Positions 48,662 through 58,516 are shown, numbered from the stretch's first letter. The stretch is DNA of 64,000 bases from Murinocardiopsis flavida (GCF_003014485.1 NZ_PYGA01000029.1:1-64000), one strand, 5' to 3'. Translations and numbers: made by a program. The notes: a model not told the origin generated them from the letters alone.

Positions 48662-51600
48662 ATGGGCGGTCAAGTCGAACCCGCTGGTAAGAGTGGTGGA
48701 GCCGGGGACATCCTGCTGCGCACCGGCGTTTATCTGACCCGCTCCGAGGCGACCGACGACCTCCGCGCCGTCTTCAAGAAAGGCGGCCGCAAAGGAGACG
48801 TATTCTATCGCGACCGGTGGAGCCACGATAAAGTCGTCCGATCCACGCACGGAGTCAATTGCACCGGTTCGTGCTCGTGGAATGTCTATGTCAAAGACGG
48901 AATCATCACCTGGGAGACCCAGGCGACCGACTACCCCTCCGTCGGCCCCGACCGCCCCGAGTACGAGCCGCGCGGCTGCCCGCGCGGCGCCGCGTTCTCC
49001 TGGTACACCTACTCCCCGACCCGGGTGCGCTACCCGTACGGCCGCGGGCTGCTCATCGAGATGTACCGCGACGCCAAGAGGCGGCTCGGCGACCCGGTCG
49101 CCGCGTGGCGCGAGATCACCACCGACCCGGTCAAGCGGCGCCGCTACCAGCGGGCGCGCGGCAAGGGCGGCCTGGTCCGCATCACCTGGGACGAGGCGGT
49201 CGAGATCGCCGCGGCGGCGCACGTCAACACCATCAAGGAGTACGGCCCCGACCGCATCGCCGGGTTCTCCCCGATCCCCGCGATGTCGCAGGTGTCCCAC
49301 GGGGTGGGCGCCCGCTTCGTGAACCTGCTCGGCGGCTCCATGCTGTCGTTCTACGACTGGTACGCCGACCTGCCCATCGCGTCCCCGCACGTGTTCGGCG
49401 ACCAGACCGACGTCCCCGAGTCCGGCGACTGGTGGGACGCCGCCTACCTGATGCTCTGGGGCTCCAACGTCCCGGTCACCCGCACCCCCGACGCGCACTG
49501 GATGACCGAGGCCCGCTACCGGGGCCAGAAGGTGGTCGTCGTCGCGCCGGACTACAACGACGCCACCAAGTTCGCCGACGAGTGGATGGCGCCGCACCCG
49601 GGGACGGACGCCGCCCTCGCCATGGCCATGGGCCACGTGATCCTCACGGAGCACTTCGTCGCCGACCGCACGCCGGGCTTCGACGACTACGTTCGCAAGT
49701 ACACCGACCTGCCGTTCCTCGTCACCCTGGCCGAGCGCAACGGCCGCCACGTCCCGGACAAGTTCCTCACGGTCGAGCAGATGGACGAGTCGCCGGTGGG
49801 CGCGTCCGGCGCCGGGACCGCCAACGCCCAGTGGAAGCCGGTCTTCCTCGACGAGGCGACCGGCGCCGCCGTCACGCCCAACGGGACGCTGGGGCAGCGC
49901 TGGGGCGACGACGGCGAGGGCCGGTGGAACCTCGACCTCGAAGGCCACCGCCCGCGCCTGAGCCTGTACGAGGACGGCGGGGAGGCGGTGGAGGTGGCGC
50001 TGCCCCGCTTCGACCTTGACAACGGCGCCGGCCGCACCCTGCGGCGCGGCGTGCCGGTGCGCCGGGTGGGCGGGCGCCTCGTCACGACCGTCTACGACCT
50101 GCTCCTCGCGCAGTACGGGGTGGCGCGGCCGGACCTGCCGGGCGCCTGGCCGTCGGGCTACGACGACGCGGCCGAGCCGTACACGCCCGCGTGGCAGGAG
50201 GCCGTCACCTCGGTGCCCGCCGCCACCGCTGTGCGCATCGCGCGGGAGTTCGCGGCGACCGCCGACACCACGGGCGGCCGGGCGATGATCATCCTCGGTG
50301 CGGGCACGAACCAGTGGTTCCACGGCGACACCATGTACCGCGCCTTCTTCACGCTGCTGCTCCTCACCGGCTGCCAGGGTGTCAACGGCGGCGGCTGGGC
50401 GCACTACGTCGGCCAGGAGAAGTGCCGGACGCAGACCGGGTGGGCCGCCTACGCCTCGGGCATGGACTGGACGCGCCCCCCGCGGTTCATGGCGGGGACC
50501 GCCTACTGGTACCTGCACACCGACCAGTGGCGCTACGACACCTACGACGCCGACGCGCTGTCGTCCCCGGTGGGGCCGGGCGCGCTCGCGGGGCGCCACA
50601 CCGCCGACATGGTGGCGGCCTCGGCGCGCATGGGCTGGCTGCCGTCCTACCCCACCTTCGACCGGAACCCGATCGATCTGGTCCGGCAGGCGCGGGCGGC
50701 CGGGCGGGAGCCGGGCGAGTACGTCGCCGACCAGTTGGCATCCGGTGACCTGCGGTTCGCGGCGGAGGACCCCGACGCGCCGGAGAACTGGCCGCGCGCG
50801 CTGACCGTGTGGCGGGCGAACCTGTTCGGCTCCTCCGCGAAGGGCAACGAGTACTTCCTGCGGCACCTGCTCGGCACGGACTCCAACGTGCGCGGCGACG
50901 AGGCCGGCCCGGAGCACCGGCCGGCCGATGTGCGGTGGCGCGCGGAGGCGCCCGAGGGCAAGCTCGACCTGCTGCTGTCGATGGACTTCCGGATGACCAG
51001 CACCACGCTGCTGTCCGACATCGTGCTGCCCGCGGCGACCTGGTACGAGAAGCACGACCTGTCGACTACGGACATGCACCCGTTCGTGCACGCGTTCACC
51101 CCCGCCATCGACCCGCCGTGGCAGGCCCGCACCGACTTCGACGCGTTCCACGCCATCGCGGCGCGCTTCAGCGAGCTCGCCGCCGAGCACCTGGGGACGG
51201 TCGCCGACCTGGTCGCGGCCCCGCACCAGCACGACACCCCCGGTGAGATGGCGCAGCCCAAGGGCACGGCGCCGGACTGGAAGGCGACCGGGGAGGTGCC
51301 GGTCCCCGGCGCGACGATGCCGAACCTGGTCGTGGTCGAGCGCGACTACACGGCGGTCGCGGCGAAGATGGCGGCGCTCGGGCCGCTCACCGAGTCGCTG
51401 GGGCTGCCGGTCAAGGGGGTGTCGTTCACCCCCGACAAGGAGGTCGACTGGCTGGGCCGGCGCAACGGCACGGTCGAGGGCGGCCCGGCCGACGGCCGTC
51501 CCAAGATCGACACCGACGTCAAGGCGTGCGAGCTGATCCTCGCGCTGTCGGGCACCAGCAACGGGCGGCTGGCGTCGCAGGGCTTCGAGCGCCTGGCCGC

Positions 51601-52375
51601 GCGCACCGGCACCGACTTCGACGAGCTGATCCAGGGCGGCCGCGAACGGCGGGTGGTGTTCCGCGACACGCAGGACCGCCCCACCAGCGTCGGCCCCAGC
51701 CCGGAATGGTCCGGCAAGGAGGCACCGGACCGCCGGTACTCCCCGTTCACCATCAACCTGGAGCACGACAAGCCCTGGCACACCCTCACGGGCCGCCAGC
51801 ACTTCTTCGTCGACCACGACTGGATGCACGAGTTCGGCGAGTCCCTGCCGGTGTACCGCCCGCCCCTGGACATCCACCGGCTGTTCGGGGAGCCGCGGCT
51901 GGGCTCCACCGGGCGGCGCGAGGTGACCGTCCGCTATCTCACCCCGCACTCGAAGTGGTCCATCCACTCCGAGTACCAGGACAACCTGCTGATGCTCACG
52001 CTCTCGCGCGGCGGGCCGACGGTGTGGATGAGCCCGTCGGACGCCGATGCCATCGGCGCGCGCGACAACGACTGGGTCGAGGCGGTCAACCGCAACGGGG
52101 TCGTGGTCGCACGGCTGATCGTGTCGCACCGGATGCCCGCCGGGACGGTGTACGTCTACCACGCCCAGGAGCGGGTCATCGACGTGCCCAAGAGCGAGGC
52201 GACCGGGCGGCGCGGCGGCATCCACAACTCCCTGACCCGGCTGCTGGTCAAGCCCACGCACCTCATCGGCGGCTACGCCCAGTTCGCCTACGCGTTCAAC
52301 TACATCGGGCCGACCGGCAACCAGCGCGACGAGGTCACGGTGGTCCGCAGGCGGTCGCAGGAGGTGGCCTACTAG
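48662..52375 (+). CDS. narG: Respiratory nitrate reductase alpha subunit
   Basis: This 1,237-residue molybdenum subunit reduces nitrate on the cytoplasmic side. The ATG at 48662 has AGAGG nine bases upstream; ATGs at 48603 and 48636 are weaker. The FS0 cluster ligands are His63, Cys67, Cys71 (HGVNCTGSCSWN) and a Cys near 106 (RGCPRGAA). The Mo-site segment is SFYDWYADLP, and HSEYQDNLLMLTLSRGGPTV lies near the end. No twin-arginine signal is seen, normal for NarG. It starts the narGHJI operon. Confidence 0.97.
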   Translation: MGGQVEPAGKSGGAGDILLRTGVYLTRSEATDDLRAVFKKGGRKGDVFYRDRWSHDKVVRSTHGVNCTGSCSWNVYVKDGIITWETQATDYPSVGPDRPEYEPRGCPRGAAFSWYTYSPTRVRYPYGRGLLIEMYRDAKRRLGDPVAAWREITTDPVKRRRYQRARGKGGLVRITWDEAVEIAAAAHVNTIKEYGPDRIAGFSPIPAMSQVSHGVGARFVNLLGGSMLSFYDWYADLPIASPHVFGDQTDVPESGDWWDAAYLMLWGSNVPVTRTPDAHWMTEARYRGQKVVVVAPDYNDATKFADEWMAPHPGTDAALAMAMGHVILTEHFVADRTPGFDDYVRKYTDLPFLVTLAERNGRHVPDKFLTVEQMDESPVGASGAGTANAQWKPVFLDEATGAAVTPNGTLGQRWGDDGEGRWNLDLEGHRPRLSLYEDGGEAVEVALPRFDLDNGAGRTLRRGVPVRRVGGRLVTTVYDLLLAQYGVARPDLPGAWPSGYDDAAEPYTPAWQEAVTSVPAATAVRIAREFAATADTTGGRAMIILGAGTNQWFHGDTMYRAFFTLLLLTGCQGVNGGGWAHYVGQEKCRTQTGWAAYASGMDWTRPPRFMAGTAYWYLHTDQWRYDTYDADALSSPVGPGALAGRHTADMVAASARMGWLPSYPTFDRNPIDLVRQARAAGREPGEYVADQLASGDLRFAAEDPDAPENWPRALTVWRANLFGSSAKGNEYFLRHLLGTDSNVRGDEAGPEHRPADVRWRAEAPEGKLDLLLSMDFRMTSTTLLSDIVLPAATWYEKHDLSTTDMHPFVHAFTPAIDPPWQARTDFDAFHAIAARFSELAAEHLGTVADLVAAPHQHDTPGEMAQPKGTAPDWKATGEVPVPGATMPNLVVVERDYTAVAAKMAALGPLTESLGLPVKGVSFTPDKEVDWLGRRNGTVEGGPADGRPKIDTDVKACELILALSGTSNGRLASQGFERLAARTGTDFDELIQGGRERRVVFRDTQDRPTSVGPSPEWSGKEAPDRRYSPFTINLEHDKPWHTLTGRQHFFVDHDWMHEFGESLPVYRPPLDIHRLFGEPRLGSTGRREVTVRYLTPHSKWSIHSEYQDNLLMLTLSRGGPTVWMSPSDADAIGARDNDWVEAVNRNGVVVARLIVSHRMPAGTVYVYHAQERVIDVPKSEATGRRGGIHNSLTRLLVKPTHLIGGYAQFAYAFNYIGPTGNQRDEVTVVRRRSQEVAY

Positions 52376-54148
52376 ATGGCGACAGCAGCGGGGCAGGCGG
52401 CGCAGGCGCCCGGCGCCCGCCCCATCGGCAGGGTCATGGCGCAGGTCGCCATGGTGATGAACCTGGACAAGTGCATCGGCTGCCACACCTGCTCGGTCAC
52501 CTGCAAGCAGGCGTGGACCAACCGCAGCGGGGTCGAGTACGTCTGGTTCAACAACGTGGAGACCCGGCCGGGGCAGGGCTACCCGCGCCAGTACGAGGAC
52601 CAGGACAAGTGGCGGGGCGGGTGGCGGCGCACAGCGGGCGGCAAGCTGAAGCTGCGGGCCGGCGGCCGGCTGAAGAAGCTCGCCACGATCTTCGCCAACC
52701 CCGTCATGCCCTCGATCCGCGACTACTACGAGCCGTGGACCTACGACTACGAGTCCCTGATCACCGCCCCGTTGGGCGACGACATGCCGGTGGCGCGGCC
52801 CTACTCGCTCATCTCCGGCGAGCCGATGAAGGTCGAGTGGAGCGCCAACTGGGACGACAACCTCGCGGGCGGCCCGGAGATCGCGTCGGGCGACCCGATC
52901 GCGCGCAAGCTCGGCGAGAAGGTGCGGTTCTCCTTCGAGGAGACCTTCATGTTCTACCTGCCGCGCATCTGCGAGCACTGCCTCAACCCGTCGTGCGTCG
53001 CGTCGTGCCCGAGCGGGGCCATGTACAAGCGGGCCGAGGATGGCATCGTGCTGGTCGACCAGGAGAAGTGCCGGGGGTGGCGGATGTGCGTCACCGGCTG
53101 CCCGTACAAGAAGGTGTACTTCAACCACAAGACCGGCAAGGCCGAGAAGTGCACGCTGTGCTACCCCCGGGTCGAGGTCGGCATGCCGACGGTGTGCTCG
53201 GAGACCTGCGTGGGGCGGCTGCGCTACCTCGGCGTCATCCTCTACGACGTCGACCGGGTGAGCGAGGCCGCCGCGGTCGCCGACGAGCACGACCTGTACG
53301 AGGCGCAGCTCGGCGTCTTCCTCGACCCGGAGGACCCCGACGTCCGCGCGGCCGCGCGCCGCGACGGCATCCCGGACCGCTGGCTGGAGTCGGCGCGGCG
53401 CTCCCCGGTGTACGCGCTGGCGAAGCGGCACAAGGTGGCCCTGCCGCTGCACCCGGAGTACCGCACGATGCCCATGGTCTGGTACATCCCGCCGCTGTCC
53501 CCGGTGGTCGACGCGCTCACCGGAACCGGCCACGACGGTGAGGACGCCGGGAACCTGTTCGGCGCCATCGAGTCGCTGCGGATCCCCGCCGAGTACCTCG
53601 CGGAGCTGTTCACCGCGGGCGACGTCGCCCCCGTCAACGCCTCGCTGCGGCGGCTCGCCGCGATGCGGTCCTACATGCGCCGGATCAACCTGGGGGAGGA
53701 GCGCGACGAGACGATCGCGGCGGCGGTCGGCATGCGCGGCCGCGACATCGAGGACATGTATCGGCTCCTGGCGCTCGCCAAGTACGAGGACCGCTACGTC
53801 ATCCCCACCGCGTACGGGGTCGACGACGCCGACCGCGGCGTGATCGAGGAGGTCGGGTGCAGTCTCGACACCGACGGCGGCCCCGGGATGGGCGGCATGG
53901 GCGGGCCGATCCCGTTCGGCGAGGCGTCCGGGCAGCCGCCGCCGGCGAGCGTCGAGACGTTCCACGCGCTGCGCGAGCGCCAGACCAGCGACGGCGGCGG
54001 GCACCTGGCGGGCCGGGTCAACCTGCTCAACTGGGACGGCAACGGCACACCGGACGGCCTGTTCCCGCCGTCCGGCAGCGGGGGCGGGGGCGCGGCGGCG
54101 GACCGGCCGCCGGACGGGGCCGGCGCGCCGGAGGGCGGTGCGCGATGA
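52376..54148 (+). CDS. narH: Respiratory nitrate reductase beta subunit
   Basis: This 590-residue iron-sulphur subunit starts on the base after the narG stop. Cluster motifs are CIGCHTCSVTCKQ (residues 33-45), CEHCLNPSCVASCP, then CRGWRMCVTGCP with Trp replacing one Cys as in the 3Fe-4S site, and CTLCYPRVEVGMPTVCSETC. It moves electrons from NarI heme to NarG. The last 60 residues are a Gly/Pro-rich tail (SGSGGGGAAADRPPDGAG) longer than usual. The stop overlaps narJ (ATGA). Confidence 0.97.
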   Translation: MATAAGQAAQAPGARPIGRVMAQVAMVMNLDKCIGCHTCSVTCKQAWTNRSGVEYVWFNNVETRPGQGYPRQYEDQDKWRGGWRRTAGGKLKLRAGGRLKKLATIFANPVMPSIRDYYEPWTYDYESLITAPLGDDMPVARPYSLISGEPMKVEWSANWDDNLAGGPEIASGDPIARKLGEKVRFSFEETFMFYLPRICEHCLNPSCVASCPSGAMYKRAEDGIVLVDQEKCRGWRMCVTGCPYKKVYFNHKTGKAEKCTLCYPRVEVGMPTVCSETCVGRLRYLGVILYDVDRVSEAAAVADEHDLYEAQLGVFLDPEDPDVRAAARRDGIPDRWLESARRSPVYALAKRHKVALPLHPEYRTMPMVWYIPPLSPVVDALTGTGHDGEDAGNLFGAIESLRIPAEYLAELFTAGDVAPVNASLRRLAAMRSYMRRINLGEERDETIAAAVGMRGRDIEDMYRLLALAKYEDRYVIPTAYGVDDADRGVIEEVGCSLDTDGGPGMGGMGGPIPFGEASGQPPPASVETFHALRERQTSDGGGHLAGRVNLLNWDGNGTPDGLFPPSGSGGGGAAADRPPDGAGAPEGGAR

Positions 54149-54849
54149 GGCTCCGGACCCCCGGTGCGCGCGCCAGGGCGCGCGAGGACGCCGTGCTGCG
54201 GCAGGCCGCGTCGATCCTGCTCGGTTACCCCGACGACGCGTTCCACGACCGCCTCCCCCTGGTCCGCGGCGCCCTCGCGGAGCTGCCCGACGGCGCGGCG
54301 CGGCGCGGCCTGCTCGCGTTCGCCGCGCACGCCGCCGACCGGGAGCGGTTCGACCTGTGCGCGCACTACGTGCGCACCTTCGACACCAAGCGCCGCCGCG
54401 CCCTGCACATGACCTTCTACACCGCGGGCGACACCCGCCGCCGCGGGCACGAACTGGCCCGGGTGAAGGAGGTCTACCGCGGGTGCGGCTGGACCATCGG
54501 CCCCGAGGAGCTGCCCGACCACCTCGCCGTGGTACTGGAGTTCACCGCGCGCGGCGACGCGGAGTGGGGGCAGACGCTGCTCGCGGCGTTCCGGCCCGGC
54601 CTGGAGCTGCTGCGCGCGGCGCTGCACGAGCACGGGACGGAGTACGCCGGGGTCGTCGACGCGGTGTGCGCGACCCTCCCGGCGGCGGGCGCGGGGGAGC
54701 GCGCGGCCGCCGAGCGCCTGGCTCGGGTCGGCCCGCCGGCCGAGGACGTCGGCCTCGAACCCGTCCCCGCCCCCGGGCCGCACGACCTCGGCATGCCCGC
54801 GCCCGGCCCGCCGCCCGCGACAGCGGCCCACATCCCCGGAGCGCCCTGA
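54145..54849 (+). CDS. narJ: Nitrate reductase assembly chaperone
   Basis: This 234-residue TorD/NarJ-family chaperone inserts the Mo cofactor into NarG. It has ASILLGYPDDAF at residue 22 and the family motif YVRTFDTKRRRALHMTFYTA near 80. ELPDHLAVVLEF follows. The C-terminal 50 residues are Pro/Ala-rich and probably disordered. It overlaps narH by ATGA and narI by TGATG. Confidence 0.93.
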   Translation: MRLRTPGARARAREDAVLRQAASILLGYPDDAFHDRLPLVRGALAELPDGAARRGLLAFAAHAADRERFDLCAHYVRTFDTKRRRALHMTFYTAGDTRRRGHELARVKEVYRGCGWTIGPEELPDHLAVVLEFTARGDAEWGQTLLAAFRPGLELLRAALHEHGTEYAGVVDAVCATLPAAGAGERAAAERLARVGPPAEDVGLEPVPAPGPHDLGMPAPGPPPATAAHIPGAP

Positions 54850-55586
54850 TGACCTGGCTGGACCAAGCCCTGTGGGGGGTGCTCCCCTACCTGGTGCTGC
54901 TCGTGCTCATCGGCGGGACCGTGTGGCGGTACCGGTTCGACAAGTTCGGGTGGACCACGCGCTCCTCGGAGCTGTACGAGAAGAGCATCCTGCGGATCGC
55001 GAGCCCGCTGTTCCACTTCGGGCTGCTCGTGGTGATCATCGGGCACGTCGTGGGGCTCGCCGTCCCGAAGTCCTGGACCGAGGCCGTCGGGGTGTCCGAC
55101 ACCATGTACCACGTCATGGCGCTGTCCCTGGGGATCGTGGCCGGGGTCTGCACGCTCGTGGGGATCGCGCTGCTGATCTACCGGCGCCGGACGAACGGGC
55201 CGGTGTTCAGCGCCACGACGGTCAACGACAAGGTGATGTACCTGGTGCTGGTCGCGGCCATCGTCGCCGGACTGGCGACGACCGTGCTCTCGGCGGGCGC
55301 CGACCTGGCGGGCGGGCACGGCCACGACTACCGGGTGACGGTGTCGGTGTGGTTCCGCGGGATCTGGATCCTGCACCCCGACGTCGCGGCGATGGCGGCG
55401 GCGACCCCGGCGTTCAAGCTGCACGTGCTCATCGGCATGGCGCTGTTCGCGCTGTTCCCGTTCAGCCGCCTGGTGCACGCGTTCAGCGCGCCGGTGCAGT
55501 ACCTGTTCCGCCCCTACATCGTCTACCGGAGCCGCGACCCCATCCCGGGCCGGGCGTCGCGCCCCGCTCAGCGGGGATGGGGCTGA
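54849..55586 (+). CDS. narI: Respiratory nitrate reductase gamma subunit
   Basis: This 245-residue membrane cytochrome b has five hydrophobic segments. Heme-ligand histidines are in SPLFHFGLLVVIIGHVVGL and KLHVLIGMALFALFPFSRLV followed by H. It oxidises menaquinol and passes electrons to NarH. The start overlaps narJ and the end overlaps the convergent MarR gene by 19 bases. Confidence 0.96.
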   Translation: MTWLDQALWGVLPYLVLLVLIGGTVWRYRFDKFGWTTRSSELYEKSILRIASPLFHFGLLVVIIGHVVGLAVPKSWTEAVGVSDTMYHVMALSLGIVAGVCTLVGIALLIYRRRTNGPVFSATTVNDKVMYLVLVAAIVAGLATTVLSAGADLAGGHGHDYRVTVSVWFRGIWILHPDVAAMAAATPAFKLHVLIGMALFALFPFSRLVHAFSAPVQYLFRPYIVYRSRDPIPGRASRPAQRGWG

Positions 55587-56077
55587 CCCTCCCCGTTCCG
55601 GGCGAGCAGGGCGTCCACTGCGGCGCTCAACCGTTCCAGCGACTCGACGTCGGCGCGCAGCCGCTCGGTCCCGACCTCCGCGGCGAGGCGGGCGGCGGAC
55701 TCCGCGTGCGCCGGGTCGATGCGGCGCACGGCGGCCAGCCCTTCGGGGGTGACGGCGAGGAGCTTGGCGCGGCTGTGGGCGGGGTTGGGCCGGTACTCCG
55801 CGAGCCCCTTGTCGACCAGCAGGTCGGCGATGCGCTGCACGCTCTGCCGGGTGATGCCCATGGCGCGGGCGATCCCGGCGACGGACGCGGGTTCGCGCAG
55901 GACCGCGCCGAGTACCTGCCACCAGGCGGCCGTGAGCCCGGCGGGGCGCGCCAGGCGCTCCGCCAGCTCCAGGAGGCGGCCGTTGAGGCGGAAGGACGCC
56001 AGCGCGGCCGCCGACAGCAGCGCGCCCGCCTCCCGTTCCGCTTCCGCCGCGCCGGCGGCGGGGGGCTCCCCGCTCAT
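55568..56077 (-). CDS. MarR-family transcriptional regulator
   Basis: This 169-residue winged-HTH protein has GLTAAWWQVLGAVLREPASV, then IARAMGITRQSVQRIADLLV and the wing YRPNPAHSRAKLLAVTPEG. It overlaps the DJ-1-like gene (ATGA) and is convergent with narI. Two palindromes upstream of the operon are the probable binding sites, so it likely represses itself and the DJ-1 protein. Confidence 0.9.
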   Translation of the reverse strand: MSGEPPAAGAAEAEREAGALLSAAALASFRLNGRLLELAERLARPAGLTAAWWQVLGAVLREPASVAGIARAMGITRQSVQRIADLLVDKGLAEYRPNPAHSRAKLLAVTPEGLAAVRRIDPAHAESAARLAAEVGTERLRADVESLERLSAAVDALLARNGEGQPHPR

Positions 56078-56694
56078 GCCGACGCGAGCACGCCGAACGC
56101 GCTCGGGTCGCTGCGGGCGAAGAGCCGGAACCAGGCGTCGAGCACCTCAGGCCGGTACAGGCCCAGTTCGGCGAACACCTCGCGGGCGAACGCGACCTGG
56201 TCGGTGGGCCCGGCGGTGATGACGCCGTCGGCGCGCACGGCGTCGGCGTCGCGGTAGTGGCCGCCGCCCGCGTACCCGGTCGCGGCGAGGTAGTCGGCGA
56301 CGGCGCTGGTGTGCGGGCGGGCGTCGAGCAGCCCCTCGCGCGCCAGCCCGGCGGTGCCGCCGCAGATGGCGGCGACCGGGACGGCCGCGTCGATGAAGGC
56401 GCGCGCGGTGCGGGCGAACGGCGCCAGTGTCTCGGGGGACTCGTCCCAGGCGGCGGCGCCGGGCAGGATCAGCATCGCGCTGTCGGCGGGGTCGAGGTCG
56501 GCGAGCGCGAGGTCGGGCAGCACCCGCAGGCCGCCCATGGAGGTGACGGGAGCGGTGGTCGGGCCGACGGTCCTGACGCCGTACCGGCCGGGCTCGATCT
56601 GGAAGTCGCCGTTGCGGATGTGGGCGGCCGCGTGGCCGACCTCCCAGTCGGCGTAGGTGTCGTAGACGGCCACGTGTACTGTTCTCTGATTCAT
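56074..56694 (-). CDS. DJ-1/PfpI-family protein
   Basis: The ATG at 56694 gives 206 residues. The nucleophile elbow is VAAICGGTAGLAREGLL with Cys near residue 110 and the acidic partner is in YDTYADWEV. The family includes glyoxalases, chaperones and proteases. This one is of the YajL/transcription-factor-like size without an AraC domain. It is the first gene of a two-gene operon with a MarR regulator, suggesting a role in electrophile or oxidative stress. Confidence 0.9.
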   Translation of the reverse strand: MNQRTVHVAVYDTYADWEVGHAAAHIRNGDFQIEPGRYGVRTVGPTTAPVTSMGGLRVLPDLALADLDPADSAMLILPGAAAWDESPETLAPFARTARAFIDAAVPVAAICGGTAGLAREGLLDARPHTSAVADYLAATGYAGGGHYRDADAVRADGVITAGPTDQVAFAREVFAELGLYRPEVLDAWFRLFARSDPSAFGVLASA

Positions 56695-56729
56695 GACAGT
56701 ACTCTGTCGAATTGACAGCACGTTGTCAA
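56695..56729. promoter_or_regulatory. Two palindromes before the DJ-1/MarR operon
   Basis: GACAGTACTCTGTC (56695-56708) and TTGACAGCACGTTGTCAA (56712-56729) are inverted repeats sharing the GACA half-site. TTGACA on the minus strand can also be the -35 box. They fit MarR operators overlapping the promoter. Confidence 0.7.
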
Positions 56730-56854
56730 TAGTCGGATCGGCTCCCTGGCGACGCCGCCGACGCTGACCCCGGGCGCGGGCGGTCGGGGCACCGGGCGGC
56801 GGTGGATAGGCTCTGGCCGTCCCGACCCCGGCGACCGGCGACGACGGAGGCGAT

Positions 56855-57748
56855 GTGACCCTGCGCGACCGAGTGCGGACGATGGTGGAGGCCGGCTGGT
56901 TCCAGTCGGGCGTCGTCGCGCTCATCCTGTTCAACGGGATCCTGCTGGGGGTGGAGACCTCCCCGTCGCTGATGGCGCGCTACAGCGAGGAACTGCACTG
57001 GGCCGACATGACCATCCTCGCCGTGTTCATGCTCGAACTCGGCATGCGGATCTTCGCGCACCGGTGGGCGTTCTTCCGCGACCCGTGGGGCTGGTTCGAC
57101 CTGGTCATCGTGCTCATCGCGCTGGTCCCGACATCGGGCCCGTTCGCGGTGCTGCGGGTGCTGCGGATCCTGCGCGTGCTGCGGCTGCTGTCGGCCGTCC
57201 CGGCGCTGCGGCACGTCGTCACCGGGCTGCTGCGCGCCCTGCCGGGGATGGCCTCGATCGCGTTCCTGGTGGGGCTGCTGCTCTACGTCGCGGCCGTCAT
57301 GGCGACCACCATGTTCCGCGGCACCGCGCCCGAGTACTTCGGCAACCTGGGCGACTCGCTGTTCACGCTGTTCCAGATCATGACCGGGGACAGCTGGGGC
57401 GCGATCGCCAAGACGGTCATGGCCGAGCAGCCGATGGCGTGGATCTTCTTCGTCGGCTACATCCTGGCCTCGACCTTCATCGCGCTGAACCTGTTCATCG
57501 CGGTGGCTGTGGAGGCACTGGACTTCGACAAGCCGGCGGCGGGGCCGAAGGGGCCGGCGCCGGACGGGTCTGAGTCGGACGGACCTGAGTCGGACGGACC
57601 TGCGTCGGACGGGCCCGCGCCGGACGCGGCCGCCGGGGGCGCGGACGCGTCCTCCGACGGCGCGGGGCGCGCGGACCTGATCCTCGCCGAACTGCGCGCG
57701 CTGCGCGCCGAGGTCGCCGAACTGCGCGGAAAAGGCGGCCCGCCGTAA
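56855..57748 (+). CDS. Voltage-gated ion channel (bacterial sodium-channel type)
   Basis: This 297-residue one-domain channel has six membrane helices. S4 carries regularly spaced arginines (VLRVLRILRVLRLL). The pore segment is TLFQIMTGDSWG, with Thr-Gly-Asp-Ser-Trp where NaChBac has Thr-Leu-Glu-Ser-Trp, so selectivity may differ. The C-terminus has an acidic repeat (DGSESDGPESDGPASDG) and ends in a coiled coil, ILAELRALRAEVAELRG, which would tetramerise. The start is a GTG. It is monocistronic. Confidence 0.9.
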   Translation: MTLRDRVRTMVEAGWFQSGVVALILFNGILLGVETSPSLMARYSEELHWADMTILAVFMLELGMRIFAHRWAFFRDPWGWFDLVIVLIALVPTSGPFAVLRVLRILRVLRLLSAVPALRHVVTGLLRALPGMASIAFLVGLLLYVAAVMATTMFRGTAPEYFGNLGDSLFTLFQIMTGDSWGAIAKTVMAEQPMAWIFFVGYILASTFIALNLFIAVAVEALDFDKPAAGPKGPAPDGSESDGPESDGPASDGPAPDAAAGGADASSDGAGRADLILAELRALRAEVAELRGKGGPP

Positions 57749-57900
57749 CGAATCCGCCCTCGTTCGGGCCGGGGATGCTGACGCGCCGTTGTCCGCCTGA
57801 ATAGGGTGTGCCCACTGCGGCGGCCGGGACGGGCGGGCCGAACCGCGGTCTCGGGCGCCTCGGCGGGCGCGCGGGCGCGAACTGCGGCAAGGGGGGCCAC

Positions 57901-58497
57901 ATGTCAGGTGTCTCGATCAGGCCGGTCACCCCGGAGCTGTGGGACGACCTGGCCGGCCTCTTCGGGCCCACCGGGGCGTACGGCTACTGCTGGTGCGCCT
58001 ACTTCCGGCGGCGCGCCAAGGACTACACCGCGTCGGTCGACGCGCCGCGGCCCGAACGGGGCCTGGGCAACCGCGAGGTCCTGGAGCGGGTGACGGCGGA
58101 GGGCCGCGTCCCCGGCCTGCTGGCCTACGACGACGGGCAGCCCTGCGGCTGGGTCTCGCTGGGCCCCCGCTCCGACTTCGTCCGCCTGGCGCATTCGCGC
58201 ACGCTGCGCCCCGTCGACCCGGAGGAGCGGGGCGTCTGGTCGCTGGTCTGCTTCTGGATGCCGCCGCGCAGGCGCGGCAAAGGGCTCGCCACCCTGCTGC
58301 TGGACGCGGCGATCGAGCACGCGCGCGACAACGGCGCCCGCGTCCTGGAGGCCTACCCGGTCGACACCGCCGGCGGGCGGGCGCCCACCGCCGACGTCTA
58401 CACGGGGACGGTGGCCCTGATGCGGCGGGCCGGGTTCACCTGTACGCGGCATCCCAGCAGCGGGCGGCCCATCGCGCGGCTGCGGTTGACCGGGTAG
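57901..58497 (+). CDS. GNAT-family acetyltransferase
   Basis: The ATG at 57901 with AAGGGGGG upstream gives 198 residues. The acetyl-CoA site is CFWMPPRRRGKGLATLLLDA near residue 118. The N-terminal YGYCWCAYFRRRAKDY and GWVSLGPRSDF and the end PTADVYTGTVALMRRAGF fit a known actinobacterial GNAT subgroup. The substrate is unknown. Confidence 0.88.
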   Translation: MSGVSIRPVTPELWDDLAGLFGPTGAYGYCWCAYFRRRAKDYTASVDAPRPERGLGNREVLERVTAEGRVPGLLAYDDGQPCGWVSLGPRSDFVRLAHSRTLRPVDPEERGVWSLVCFWMPPRRRGKGLATLLLDAAIEHARDNGARVLEAYPVDTAGGRAPTADVYTGTVALMRRAGFTCTRHPSSGRPIARLRLTG

Positions 58498-58516
58498 TCT
58501 CATCCGCGACCGAGTC

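Noticed and set aside
48563-54004. An 1,813-codon minus-strand ORF
   Set aside because: It is exactly antisense to narG and narH; long antisense frames are expected in GC-rich genes and its product has no domain.
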